Assembly: GCF_029581575.1 (NCBI RefSeq)
Contig: NZ_CP089975.1
Coordinates: forward strand, 1,240,001 to 1,304,000
Length of the DNA stretch: 64,000 bases
Origin: Moraxella nasibovis
GTDB lineage: Bacteria > Pseudomonadota > Gammaproteobacteria > Pseudomonadales > Moraxellaceae
Direction of reading: 5' to 3'
The notes under the pieces: model-generated
What the model saw: the letters and a program-made list of their open reading frames with translations, nothing else
Told to the model about the DNA's origin: nothing
Databases searched by the model: none
Part shown: positions 8,531 through 17,903 of the stretch, piece by piece
How positions within the stretch are numbered: the first letter of the stretch is position 1
Layout of the letters: each line of letters begins with the position of its first letter
Translations under genes and position numbers: made by a program

Positions 8531-9877
8531 ATGATTAAAAAACTTCTGATTGCCAACCGAGGCGAGATTGCCCTGCGCATCGTGCGAGCGTGCAAACAGC
8601 TTGGCATACAGACGGTGGGCGTGTACTCTACGGCAGATAAGGATTTGATGCATTTGCGCTTTGTGGATGAAGCGGTGTGCATTGGCAACGCCCCTTCTGC
8701 CCAAAGCTATCTGAACATGAACGCCCTGCTTTCTGCCGCAGAAATCACAGGCGCGGACGCCATTCACCCCGGTTATGGTTTTTTGTCCGAGAATGCTGAA
8801 TTTGCCGAAAAAGTTGAAGAAGCAGGCTTGACTTTTGTAGGTCCTCACGCTGACCACATTCGCTTGATGGGTAATAAAGTCTCCGCCATCAATGCCATGA
8901 AAAAAGCAGGCGTGCCGACCGTGCCTGGTTCTGTGGGTGCGATCACTTTGCACAATGCCGAAGAGCAAGCCAAAAACATCGGCTTTCCGCTGATTGTCAA
9001 GGCGGCAGCTGGTGGCGGTGGGCGTGGTATGCGTGTGGTGGAACGCTTTGAAGAGCTGATCAACCAAGTGCAAGCCGCCAAAGCCGAAGCTGAGAGTGCT
9101 TTTGGTGATGATACGGTCTATATGGAGCGTTTCTTAAAAAACCCACGCCATGTAGAAGTGCAAGTGCTTGGCGATGGCAATGGCAACGCCCTACACCTGT
9201 TTGATCGTGATTGCTCACTACAACGCCGTCATCAAAAGGTGCTAGAAGAAGCTCCTGCCCCTGGCATTCCTGACGACATCAGGCAGCCGATTTTGGACGC
9301 TTGTGTGCGTGCGTGCGAGCAGATCAAATATCGTGGTGCGGGTACTTTTGAGTTTTTGTACGAAGATGGTCAGTTTTTCTTTATTGAAATGAACACTCGT
9401 GTGCAGGTCGAGCACCCTGTGACTGAGATGATCACAGGCATCGATGTCATCGTCGAGCAGCTAAAAATTGCCGCAGGCTATGGACTGTCCTATCATCAAG
9501 ACGAGATCACCATCCATGGTCATGCCATCGAATGTCGCATCAACGCCGAAGATCCTAAAACCTTCATGCCGTGCCCTGGTCGCATTGACAATCTGTTTGC
9601 CCCAAGTGGCTCAGGCGTGCGCTTTGACAGCCACCTGTATCAAGGGTATAGCATTCCAAGCTACTATGACTCCATGATTGGTAAGCTCATCTGTCACGCT
9701 CAGACTCGTCGCCAAGCTGTTGCTAAGATGCTGCATGCGCTTGATGAGCTGGTGATCGAAGGCATTAAGACAAACATTCCTTTGCACCGAGATGTGATTT
9801 TGCAAGATGAAAATTTTGCCAACGAAGCGCAAAACATTCACTATCTGGAAAATCATCTTTTAAAACCGCAAAGCTGA
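8531..9877 (+). CDS. accC: Biotin carboxylase subunit of acetyl-CoA carboxylase
   Basis: A 448-residue ATP-grasp enzyme that carboxylates the biotin of AccB with bicarbonate and ATP. It begins with [17 protein letters not shown]. The ATP-binding Gly-rich loop [14 protein letters not shown] is at about residues 158-172, and the catalytic stretch [27 protein letters not shown] at about 273-300 contains the metal-binding Glu and active Arg. The length matches the E. coli protein (449). It is second in the accBC operon and followed by an intrinsic terminator. Confidence 0.98.
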   Translation: MIKKLLIANRGEIALRIVRACKQLGIQTVGVYSTADKDLMHLRFVDEAVCIGNAPSAQSYLNMNALLSAAEITGADAIHPGYGFLSENAEFAEKVEEAGLTFVGPHADHIRLMGNKVSAINAMKKAGVPTVPGSVGAITLHNAEEQAKNIGFPLIVKAAAGGGGRGMRVVERFEELINQVQAAKAEAESAFGDDTVYMERFLKNPRHVEVQVLGDGNGNALHLFDRDCSLQRRHQKVLEEAPAPGIPDDIRQPILDACVRACEQIKYRGAGTFEFLYEDGQFFFIEMNTRVQVEHPVTEMITGIDVIVEQLKIAAGYGLSYHQDEITIHGHAIECRINAEDPKTFMPCPGRIDNLFAPSGSGVRFDSHLYQGYSIPSYYDSMIGKLICHAQTRRQAVAKMLHALDELVIEGIKTNIPLHRDVILQDENFANEAQNIHYLENHLLKPQS

Positions 9878-9903
9878 TGGCAAGTTTTATTGTCATTTTC
9901 ATA

Positions 9904-9936
9904 AAAAAAGACGCACCGAATGATGCGTCTTTTTTG
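9904..9936 (+). terminator. Intrinsic terminator of accBC
   Basis: An A-rich left arm ending in GACGCA pairs with TGCGTC plus a T run, with a short loop, about 26 bases after the accC stop. The A and T runs make it usable from both strands, so it may also end the leftward lipoprotein operon. Confidence 0.9.
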
Positions 9937-9966
9937 TGTGCAAGAACAAGCCAAAAACTAGGTAGC

Positions 9967-10170
9967 CTAACCTTGACATACACACCCAGAAAGCGTCTTT
10001 GACCGCCACTGCCGCTTGATGCAGATGAACCGCCACAGCTGCCGCTGCTTGGCGATGGTGTATTTTTGGCGTGTGGCTTTCTTGGCCAGACGATTGGCAC
10101 GCAGCTTGGCAGGATGCGGGCGCCTTTTGCGCTTGGTCATGCGTTTATTGGCGATGGTTCTTTTGTTCAT
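9967..10170 (-). CDS. Very basic 67-residue micro-protein, last in the lipoprotein operon
   Basis: Not recognised. The reading frame starts with an ATG that overlaps the stop of the preceding lipoprotein gene as ATGA, with GTGAGGA just upstream as a ribosome site, so translational coupling is plausible. The product is dominated by Lys and Arg (MNKRTIANKRMTKRKRRP at the start), has two Cys near the end, and has no signal peptide or membrane helix. It could bind nucleic acid or an acidic partner. It might also be a chance frame: homology could not be tested, and other frames cross the same bases. Confidence 0.42.
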   Translation of the reverse strand: MNKRTIANKRMTKRKRRPHPAKLRANRLAKKATRQKYTIAKQRQLWRFICIKRQWRSKTLSGCVCQG

Positions 10171-11822
10171 TCCTCACCACCTAATTGCAACAAAAGCTGC
10201 AAAGGTGTATCAAGTCTATCTGCCATGCGCTCACGCCACTCGTACAGATTGACGCTATTTGTGGCATTTGGGGTGTGATGCTGTGCTGGCAAGCGTTCAA
10301 ACTCGTGCTTGGCATAGGGCTTGATGACCGTAAACACATCGACAAATGCAGGCGTATTTTTTAAAGTCAGACGAGCAAAAGCACCACCAGACAAATAGTG
10401 ACGCTCATGCAGCCAGCTGATACGCCCTGCGTGTACGCCATAGTGCTGCACTGGTTCATGGGCGGAGTTGAATGCGCTCTCACCCCCATACAGCTTGGCA
10501 TAGTAGTCATCAATGCGGTACTTGATGAGCGCCAACAGTCGCTGCATCAGCGCTTTGCTGTTGTATTGAGATGAATCTTCTTCATTGTCATTTTGCGTGG
10601 CTGCGTGCGCCAAGATCACCTCAATGTCACCCTCGCCACCAAGCTGATACTGCTGCGGCAGCATCTCTTCGATAAGCTCTGGGTATTTGGCGGTGATGTC
10701 TTGATACAGCGTGTCATAAAAAACATAGCGACTGTACGCACGCATCTTTGAGTCTGGGGATTTTTGGATGATGGTGGTGGTATTGGCGATTGTACGCTGC
10801 ACCCCCTCATCTGTCATCTCAGCAAAATGTGGCAAATCCAGCACACTTTGAGCGCCCACCAGCTGAACACTGCCCTCATCAAGCACTTCAAGGCTCTCAG
10901 CCTTAGCATGGGCATAAGCTTTGATGAAATCTTTGGCAAAACCCTTAGGCAAACTGCCATCTTCAAGCGTGATGGCAAGCCACTTGTTTTGCCACTGGTC
11001 GCCCAGCTCCTTATCGACCGCTTGGCTATTGATGAATGCCGCATTGTCCGCCCACAGATAAAGCGTGCCTGCCTTCAAATCCACATAAATCGGCTGATTG
11101 ATGCTTGCTTTTAGATTTTTGCTGTCATAAGTAAACTTTGGCAAGGCTGTCAGCACCCCTGCCAAAGGCTGATAACTGCCAGTGATGGTGGTCTTGCTAG
11201 GCTTGATGAGATACTCATTGATGAGCTGAGATTTTTTGACATCTAATGCAGTAGGCATGTCGCTTTGCTCATCTGTTTCGTTGGCGATTTGTGCGCCCAC
11301 ATGTGCCACAAGATCACTTTGCAGGGCTGTACTTAGCGCCTCAGGGCTTAGATTTTTGTTATTTTCATAAAACGCCTCGAAGTCGTAAGGCTGATAGCGA
11401 CTCACGCCCGTGCGTGCCTCGACACACGCCAGATAGTCTTCTTTGATTGTTAGGGCAATCCCTGTCTTATCATTAGCGACAGTGGCGGCGTGAACGCCTG
11501 CTTGCTCGGCTGCCTTTTCTGCACTGAGCATCGCCACATAGGCGGTGTCATGCACGCTTTCACAGCTTTCATCTGGCTGGCTTTGGCTAAGATGATGAGA
11601 TGGGCCAGATGGGTAAATTGTCGTTTCATAGCCAAAGGAAGTGCGCAGCTGCGACTTGACCGTCTGTTTTAGTGTGTCTTTGGCGCTTTGCTTGGCATCA
11701 GAGCTGCTTAAATGCCCACCCAAAGACCCCGTCGTAGTACAGCCCGACAAGACGAGCGCCACCGCCACGCTAAGTACGGCGGCTTTATTATTCAGTGCGT
11801 GATTAAACTTACAAAGTTTCAT
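10167..11822 (-). CDS. Large lipoprotein of unknown function (second of a pair)
   Basis: About 551 residues. The start carries a lipoprotein signal with lipobox LVLSGC, so it is probably acylated at that Cys and sorted to the outer membrane. An ATG two codons earlier (11828) abuts the TAAGGA ribosome site with no spacing; the ATG at 11822 has a proper six-base gap and is chosen. The mature part is soluble and rich in Asp, Glu, Gln and Ala, with no motif I recognise. It starts 9 bases after the end of the 803-residue lipoprotein gene and overlaps the micro-protein gene by four bases, so the three form one operon. Confidence 0.75.
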   Translation of the reverse strand: MKLCKFNHALNNKAAVLSVAVALVLSGCTTTGSLGGHLSSSDAKQSAKDTLKQTVKSQLRTSFGYETTIYPSGPSHHLSQSQPDESCESVHDTAYVAMLSAEKAAEQAGVHAATVANDKTGIALTIKEDYLACVEARTGVSRYQPYDFEAFYENNKNLSPEALSTALQSDLVAHVGAQIANETDEQSDMPTALDVKKSQLINEYLIKPSKTTITGSYQPLAGVLTALPKFTYDSKNLKASINQPIYVDLKAGTLYLWADNAAFINSQAVDKELGDQWQNKWLAITLEDGSLPKGFAKDFIKAYAHAKAESLEVLDEGSVQLVGAQSVLDLPHFAEMTDEGVQRTIANTTTIIQKSPDSKMRAYSRYVFYDTLYQDITAKYPELIEEMLPQQYQLGGEGDIEVILAHAATQNDNEEDSSQYNSKALMQRLLALIKYRIDDYYAKLYGGESAFNSAHEPVQHYGVHAGRISWLHERHYLSGGAFARLTLKNTPAFVDVFTVIKPYAKHEFERLPAQHHTPNATNSVNLYEWRERMADRLDTPLQLLLQLGGEE

Positions 11823-11831
11823 GATCATTCC

Positions 11832-14243
11832 TTAAAAGTCGGCTCGTTCTTGGTCGGCGGTGTCATATTCGTCCACCTGCTGCTCATCCTCATAGTCATC
11901 ATAAGCATCATCATAGTAGGCAGCTCGTGCTTGCTTTGCCTTGCTGTTTAGGCGAATACTGCTAAGCCATGCCGTGCCATCAAAGCTGTCATTGGTATTA
12001 AAACTTTGCTCAAACTTCGTGGCAAGCGGATGAGAAAAAGGCTTATCAGAATAACGAATCTGCCCAATGCTTTGTGTTATTGCCTGCTGCGTGTGGTCGG
12101 TCAAGCTGCCTTTGGACTGAATGCCGACAACATCGCCCTTGGCGTCAAGATACACCTGCATGGCATGATGAATGCCGATCGGCAAGACCCCTTCAATGAC
12201 TTGCAAAACCTTGCCCACATCACCAGTGCGATGACCTTTTTGAATGAGCGTCAGGTCATTGATGAGTCGTGTCATCGCTTGACCTTGCTCGCCTTGATAA
12301 AGACTGGCGTTGGCATCGATGTGCGATTTTAAATCCTTAGTCAGGTGCTTGGCGATGGTGGCGATGATCTGCCCACCTTCATGCGAGCCTAAGTCCAGCT
12401 TATATGCTTTATGAGCGCCGATCTGCTTGGCAAAACGGTCTTCACGAATGTCTATGGCGGTGATTTTTTCGTCATTGAGACGAGTAAGCCCTTCAATCAA
12501 GCCTCGTCGTGCCGCATCATAGAGCATGGCGGTGGGTAGCTTGCCTTGCCATTCATCGGGCAGACCAAAAGTCATCTCTTGATTTGGTAGATCGTTAGGC
12601 AGCATCGCCTCGTTTGGTGCGAGCATCGCCATGAGCGGCAAGAGTGCCGACACATCTGCTTTGAATTGGTCGTTGGTGTAGTCAATCATCACAGGCACTT
12701 GGATAGAATAATCCAGCGTCGGTGCGTATGAGTCTAGCGAATACAGCTCTTTACTTTGGCGCACGCTTGGCTGATAATGTCCCAACACCGTCACCACCGT
12801 GTGGTCGTTTTGGTAGATGTTTTGGGCTTTAAGCTGCTCTGGGGTAAGTTTTAACTGACCAAGCACCATACCCACCATGCCCCCGACAGACGATGGATCG
12901 GCAGACACATTATCCGCACCTTCTGCCTTCATGCGCTTATAGGCATCAAAATATTCAGCAGCCTTTGACAGCGGCGTATCAGATGCCACTTGCTGCGGAT
13001 AAAGGTACGTGGAAATCAAGGCCGCTTGTGATTCTTGCTGTGCGTATGCCGAGGCTAAGGTTTGTACAGGCTTAGGCTGATACGACTCATCAAAAACATC
13101 ACCAATGACAGCATCCACACACGACACCTGATGAATGAAGTTTTGGGCAAACAGTTCGGCATCTTTGGCATAACTTTTACCTTGTTGTAGCAAATCATGG
13201 TTTCGACCATGTGTCGTCATCTGGCACGCTCTTTGCGCCTGAGTATTTTTGAGCTCAAGCTCAGTGGCTATGTCCAGATAATAAAACGGCTCCAAGGACA
13301 AGCCTTTGTCATAAATCTGATGACAGCCACGATAATTGACATAAACCAAATCATAGTAATAATAATCATCGCCTTCATAAGACATCTTGTCTCGTGATGC
13401 GGACAGAGCTTGACGAATACTGGTATTAAAATCATCCGCACAGACCGCAACCTGCTCAAAGTCTTGGGATACATAACCTCCAAGATGATGCAGTTTTGCC
13501 TCATTACCTGCTTTTTTATGGTTTTTAATGAGTTGGTCAAGTGCTAAAAGCTCGGCTTGCACTTGTGCATCGGCGGTGGTGATGGTAGGATTGTCAGCAA
13601 CCAGACGATCAAGATTGATCGATATTTCCGTGATGTCGCCGTGTAGCCGCGCATTTGCTCCTCGCTGCTCCTCTTGGGCGGCTTGATAAGCGTCGCTCAT
13701 GCCCTCCGCCCGTGTAAGCCCGCTATCAAAGCCACTGCCTGCCATCTCATCATGATAACGCAGATAAGGCAGACCGCTCACCGACTGCCCAAGATCATCC
13801 GCTTGCAGCTGGCTCAAAGCACTCTCTTCGTCCAAGCCCAAATACACCTCTTTGGTACGAAAAACTTCGGTCTGCACTGGCTGATTTTTATAAGCATAAG
13901 TCTTGATGGCGCTATTTAGCAAGGTGTCTGCACCCTCATCGATGGTGCCTTCTGTCGTGATGGGCATGACCTTATGATGATGCGTGCCCAGCGAATAACG
14001 CTCAGACGCCAGATGACGGCTGATCGCATCGACAAGCTGCGCCTGATTTTGGCGAGCAGGTGATGTCTTAGAGTCGGAAAATAGCTCTCGCACACCCGAT
14101 GCCTGACTGCTAAGCACATTGGTCTTAGCCAGACTCATCTCTTTGGGGTGTGGCGTGCTTTGACAGGCGGACAGTATGATGGCGCCCACCAAGAAGGCAC
14201 ACGGTTTAAGCAAGGCAGTTTTGGTTTTGATGGTCTGGTGCAT
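11832..14243 (-). CDS. Very large lipoprotein of unknown function (first of a pair)
   Basis: An 803-residue protein with a lipoprotein signal (hydrophobic FLVGAIILSAC, lipobox ILSAC at about residue 26). The mature protein has no recognised domain. It is mostly helical by eye, contains scattered Tyr/Asp-rich segments (EGDDYYYYDLVYVNYRG), and ends in a strongly acidic tail of about 30 residues (YYDDAYDDYEDEQQVDEYD). It leads a leftward operon with the 551-residue lipoprotein and a basic micro-protein. The size and doubled lipoprotein arrangement suggest a surface or outer-membrane complex; that is inference only. Confidence 0.78.
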   Translation of the reverse strand: MHQTIKTKTALLKPCAFLVGAIILSACQSTPHPKEMSLAKTNVLSSQASGVRELFSDSKTSPARQNQAQLVDAISRHLASERYSLGTHHHKVMPITTEGTIDEGADTLLNSAIKTYAYKNQPVQTEVFRTKEVYLGLDEESALSQLQADDLGQSVSGLPYLRYHDEMAGSGFDSGLTRAEGMSDAYQAAQEEQRGANARLHGDITEISINLDRLVADNPTITTADAQVQAELLALDQLIKNHKKAGNEAKLHHLGGYVSQDFEQVAVCADDFNTSIRQALSASRDKMSYEGDDYYYYDLVYVNYRGCHQIYDKGLSLEPFYYLDIATELELKNTQAQRACQMTTHGRNHDLLQQGKSYAKDAELFAQNFIHQVSCVDAVIGDVFDESYQPKPVQTLASAYAQQESQAALISTYLYPQQVASDTPLSKAAEYFDAYKRMKAEGADNVSADPSSVGGMVGMVLGQLKLTPEQLKAQNIYQNDHTVVTVLGHYQPSVRQSKELYSLDSYAPTLDYSIQVPVMIDYTNDQFKADVSALLPLMAMLAPNEAMLPNDLPNQEMTFGLPDEWQGKLPTAMLYDAARRGLIEGLTRLNDEKITAIDIREDRFAKQIGAHKAYKLDLGSHEGGQIIATIAKHLTKDLKSHIDANASLYQGEQGQAMTRLINDLTLIQKGHRTGDVGKVLQVIEGVLPIGIHHAMQVYLDAKGDVVGIQSKGSLTDHTQQAITQSIGQIRYSDKPFSHPLATKFEQSFNTNDSFDGTAWLSSIRLNSKAKQARAAYYDDAYDDYEDEQQVDEYDTADQERADF

Positions 14244-14337
14244 GATGAACTCAACGATCCATGAATGATGGCTTAATTATACTAAAATCTGTCCCAATTG
14301 CGACTGTTTTTTATAAAAATTTTGCCAGATTTTAACA

Positions 14338-14367
14338 AAAAAGACCATGCCAACGCACAGTCTTTTT
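14338..14367 (-). terminator. Intrinsic terminator of the LysR gene
   Basis: On the minus strand AAAAAGAC pairs with GTCTTTTT. Inner pairs (GTGC with GCAT) extend the stem. It ends in a T run about 15 bases beyond the stop of the regulator gene. Confidence 0.7.
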
Positions 14368-14381
14368 CAATAAATAAAGGC

Positions 14382-15254
14382 TTATTTGCCAAAGTACGCC
14401 GTTAGGATTTCAAGGCACTTTTTGGCTTTGGTGGGTAGTTGATCTTTGGCGACAGCGACAGCGGTCAGGGTCAAAGTTGGCAAGGCGTGGTCGGCAAGCA
14501 CAGGAACAAGCGTGCCAGATTCGATGTAGGCTTTGGCATTAAGCTCACTCGCCTTGACGATGCCGTAGCCAGATGCCGCCAAAGACAGCGCAATCGACTG
14601 GCTGTTGGTGATGAGTCGTGAATTCACTCGGATGCTGAATTTATCGCTGCCTTTTTGAAATTCCAAATGTTCACTCGAACGCTCGCCATGAGCGATGAAA
14701 GCATGGCTGGATAAGTCTTTGGGTACGCTGATGGCGTCAAAACGCTGCAAATACTCAGGCGATGCAAGTAGCACCTGACCCACTTTGGTAAGGCTTACGC
14801 CCTGTGGGTTTGTCTCCAAGACCAACGCCAAGTCAATGCGGTCTTCGATGATGTCGAGCGCATCACCACGAGAGATGATGTTTAGCGACAGATTTTCATG
14901 TTCACTCAGCCACTCACTCAGCGCAGGAATGAGATAAGTACTGGCGATCTCAGGTGAAGTGGCGATGCGCAGACTGCCTGCAATCTCGTCTTTGAGCTGG
15001 CTTACACTGTCTCGTCCTTGCTCTGCCGCCTTCACCATCTGCAAAGCCGCATGATACAGGCTCTCCCCCGCCTCACTAAGGCTTAGCTTTCGGGTTGAGC
15101 GGTGCAGTAGCGCCACCCCCAAATCCTCTTCAAGCGAGCGAATCTGCTGACTGACTGCACTCGTTGTGATGCCCAATTCCTTGGCAGCACCGCTGAATGA
15201 CCCGTGACGCACCACACTGGCAAATACCGCCATACCCCGTAATTTTTCTAACAT
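14382..15254 (-). CDS. LysR-family transcriptional regulator
   Basis: About 290 residues. The N-terminal winged helix-turn-helix (MAVFASVVRHGSFSGAAKELGITTSAVSQQIRSLEEDLG) is followed by a linker helix and a substrate-binding-type effector domain from about residue 90. The pattern resembles CrgA/AaeR-type regulators rather than MetR or CysB. An earlier ATG (15317) adds 21 unusual residues. The ATG at 15254 has AAGAGAG upstream and places the HTH at the normal position. There is no divergent target gene, so its regulon cannot be guessed from context. Confidence 0.9.
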   Translation of the reverse strand: MLEKLRGMAVFASVVRHGSFSGAAKELGITTSAVSQQIRSLEEDLGVALLHRSTRKLSLSEAGESLYHAALQMVKAAEQGRDSVSQLKDEIAGSLRIATSPEIASTYLIPALSEWLSEHENLSLNIISRGDALDIIEDRIDLALVLETNPQGVSLTKVGQVLLASPEYLQRFDAISVPKDLSSHAFIAHGERSSEHLEFQKGSDKFSIRVNSRLITNSQSIALSLAASGYGIVKASELNAKAYIESGTLVPVLADHALPTLTLTAVAVAKDQLPTKAKKCLEILTAYFGK

Positions 15255-15565
15255 AACACACTCTCTTGTCCGTTGCACTGACCCAAAATCAAAGCCAGGC
15301 CATTTGACACACCTCAATCAATCATCCATCTGTCATCGGCGTGCTAAAAGCTTTGATTCAACCCAACAAAATACATTACAACTAATACATTATAACAAAT
15401 TGGCATGCAGGATTATACAGATAAAATGAATGATTTATATAATTTTTCTGCAAAAACCAAGTTTATTATAGAGCATGACATGGCATTAAGCAAATGTTTC
15501 TTGGCATTATTTCAAATGTAAATTTTCTTCATAATATAAATAAATGTTATTTTTGTGTTGTGTTT
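15255..15565. other. AT-rich gap between dnaX and the LysR gene
   Basis: The 311 bases are non-coding and about two thirds A/T. A TATAAT reading left (15389-15394) could be the -10 of the regulator gene, but no good -35 is visible. No terminator hairpin was recognised after dnaX. Confidence 0.35.
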
Positions 15566-17704
15566 TTAGGAGTTTAATGTTAATTTACTGCCCGACAAAA
15601 TGGGATTGCCATCATCGATGATAAAGCCTTGCTGCCAAAGCGCCTGCGTGACAGGGCTTTGGATGAGTTGGTTTTGCGCTCTGATAAGCACGGCAGCTTG
15701 GCGCTCTTGTTGCAAGACATAGGGCGTGGCAAGCCTATCAGCATCGCTCAGCAGTGATGGCTCGTCGCCAAGCGTCATCTTTGGCAGGCGTTCACCGATT
15801 TTTACTTTGGCGCTGGCAAAGCTTTTGCTGACTTGGGCGTTGTGACTTTCTACATGCAGCGTGCTGACACCGTCGATATCTCCGAGCATTTGGCTATGCA
15901 TGAGCAGCGCCAGCTCATCGTTATCAAACAGCCCATCTTGACGAGCCTCAGACAGCCAAAAGTCCCATTTTTGTGCATTCCACTCGCCACTCATGTCGGT
16001 AGGCGGTGGCAAAAGCTCGGCTTTTAAGGCGCTCTTTTGATCACTGATGGCATCGGCTTGTGTAGGCGGCGCTAAGACTGCATCAGCTTGCACCTGCTCC
16101 ACCTCTTGAATGGCTAGGCTGGGTGCGTCGCTTGCGGTGGTCGGTGCGTCTTCTTGAATGTTTGGCTGAGCATCTGACGGCTCAGCCATCTCATCGCTTG
16201 GTGATGGCTTGCTTGCATCACTGGCGACATTTGGTTGAGCATTGGTTTTGACTTCATCAATTTCATCAATTTCATCAATTTCATCAATTTCATCAATTTC
16301 ATCAATTTCATCAATTTCATCAATTTCATCAATTTCATCAATTTCATCAATTTCGTTAATTTCGTTAATTTCGTTAATTTCGTTAATTTCGTTAATTTCG
16401 TTAATTTCGTTAATTTCGTTAATTTCGTTAATTTCGTTAATTTCGTTAATTTCGTTAATTTCGTTAATTTCGTGAGTTTCGTCGATTTCGGTTTGATTTG
16501 ATGGCAAATCAGCAGACTCCAATGGCATAGCATTGCTTGCGTCTGTTGGTGCATCGGCTGGCGTCGGCTCGTTTATGGAGTCGGTTTGTATGACGGGGCG
16601 TGCCATCTCGCCGACCGCCAAAGGACGAAAGGCAAGCAATCTTAAAACGCCCATTTCTAGCGCCTGCATTGGCGTACTTGCCAGACGCACGCTCTCTCTT
16701 GCCCTGATGGCAATCTCATAATACAGCTGCAAGACATCGGCAGGGATTTTTTGTGACAGTTTGGCAAATGCTGCTTTTTGCTCTTCATTTTTATCCATCG
16801 ACAGTGGCAAATACTGCATCATGGCAAGCTCATGCAAGGCATCGACCAGCTTATCAAGCATCGCCACCGCATCCACCATCTGCTGTCTTAGGCGGGTGAT
16901 GTGCTCGGCAATGCGGCGAGCATCACCCAAATAAATGTCATCAATCAGCCTAAGCACATCCAAGCCATCGACCAGACCGAGCATCGCATTGACGCTTTCA
17001 TCGCTGATCTTACCGCCACCAAAGGCGATGGCTTGGTCAGTCAAAGACAGGGCGTCACGCACCGATCCTTTGGCAGACTCGGCAAGCTGCCAAAGCGCCT
17101 GCTTGGAAAAACTGACATTTTCTTGATTCAAAATATCCGCCAAATGCTCATGCAGCTGTACCTGTGACATCGGACGCAGCACAAATTGCAAACAGCGGGA
17201 GACGATGGTAATGGGCAGTTTTTGCGGGTCGGTGGTGGCTAGGATAAATTTGACATGCTCGGGCGGCTCTTCTAGCGTCTTTAACAATGCATTAAAAGAA
17301 TGGGTCGAGAGCATATGCACTTCGTCAATCAGATACACCTTGTAGCGCCCTTGCGTGGGAGCATAAGGCACATTTTCAAGCAAATCTCTGGTGTCTTCCA
17401 CCTTCGTACGACTCGCCGCATCGATCTCAATCAAGTCAATGAATCTGCCAGCATCCACGCTCACACAGGTATCACACACCCCACAAGGCGTACTGGTGAT
17501 GCCTGTTTCGCAGTTTAGGCATTTGGCAAGGATTCGAGCGATGGTCGTCTTGCCCACACCACGAGTACCTGTGAACAGATAAGCATGGTGCAGCCGCCCT
17601 GTGTCAATGGCATTGGCAAGCGCCTGCCAGACATGTTGCTGCCCGAGCAGCTGGCTAAAATCTTTGGGGCGGTATTTTCGGGCTAAGACTTGGTATTGTG
17701 ACAT
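15566..17704 (-). CDS. dnaX: DNA polymerase III subunits gamma/tau
   Basis: A 712-residue clamp-loader ATPase that joins the replicase. Walker A is GTRGVGKTT (about 46-54) and the zinc module is Cys65, Cys74, Cys77 and Cys80. LIDEVHML and the SRC motif (IVSRCLQF) follow in the AAA+ domain, and domain III ends near residue 370. The tau-specific linker contains a pure tripeptide tract (residues about 413-484): 13 copies of Ile-Asn-Glu, then 11 of Ile-Asp-Glu. A tau C-terminal domain follows (WDFWLSEARQDGLF to the end). Whether a gamma form is made by frameshifting was not determined. recR and ybaB, common partners, are not adjacent. Confidence 0.96.
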   Translation of the reverse strand: MSQYQVLARKYRPKDFSQLLGQQHVWQALANAIDTGRLHHAYLFTGTRGVGKTTIARILAKCLNCETGITSTPCGVCDTCVSVDAGRFIDLIEIDAASRTKVEDTRDLLENVPYAPTQGRYKVYLIDEVHMLSTHSFNALLKTLEEPPEHVKFILATTDPQKLPITIVSRCLQFVLRPMSQVQLHEHLADILNQENVSFSKQALWQLAESAKGSVRDALSLTDQAIAFGGGKISDESVNAMLGLVDGLDVLRLIDDIYLGDARRIAEHITRLRQQMVDAVAMLDKLVDALHELAMMQYLPLSMDKNEEQKAAFAKLSQKIPADVLQLYYEIAIRARESVRLASTPMQALEMGVLRLLAFRPLAVGEMARPVIQTDSINEPTPADAPTDASNAMPLESADLPSNQTEIDETHEINEINEINEINEINEINEINEINEINEINEINEINEINEIDEIDEIDEIDEIDEIDEIDEIDEIDEIDEIDEVKTNAQPNVASDASKPSPSDEMAEPSDAQPNIQEDAPTTASDAPSLAIQEVEQVQADAVLAPPTQADAISDQKSALKAELLPPPTDMSGEWNAQKWDFWLSEARQDGLFDNDELALLMHSQMLGDIDGVSTLHVESHNAQVSKSFASAKVKIGERLPKMTLGDEPSLLSDADRLATPYVLQQERQAAVLIRAQNQLIQSPVTQALWQQGFIIDDGNPILSGSKLTLNS
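16253..16468. repeat. 9-base tandem repeat, 24 units, inside dnaX
   Basis: On the plus strand there are 11 perfect units of TTCATCAAT (16253-16351), followed directly by 13 perfect units of TTCGTTAAT (16352-16468). Degenerate units (TTCGTGAGT, TTCGTCGAT) continue to about 16486. Because 9 is a multiple of three, gains or losses of units keep the dnaX frame, and all six frames remain open across the tract. The two blocks encode Ile-Asp-Glu and Ile-Asn-Glu runs. Confidence 0.98.
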
Positions 17705-17903
17705 AATTATTTGGCGCTTTTGCTAAAAGACTTGGTAAAAGACTATTGTAACTTAAAATTCACCAGAATAAAAATTGAATTTATTTTCATACCAAGGAAA
17801 GCCACAGGATGAGCATGACTTATCTATTTAGGTTGGATTGGATTGGCATTCAAGTTTTTGGCTATCAATGCTACAAATACCATCATGGCATCGCTCGGCA
17901 GTG

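Noticed and set aside
10016-10278. Rightward open frames overlapping the basic micro-protein
   Set aside because: No ribosome sites; they run antisense to the lipoprotein operon, whose frame is supported by lipoboxes and coupling.
14382-15254. The LysR regulator as the MetR of the mesX cluster
   Set aside because: Its sequence resembles CrgA/AaeR-type regulators, and it is 29 kb away with no link to methionine genes.
16235-16554. Several long open frames across the dnaX repeat on both strands
   Set aside because: They arise only because a nine-base repeat has no stops in any frame; dnaX itself has full homology on both sides of the tract.
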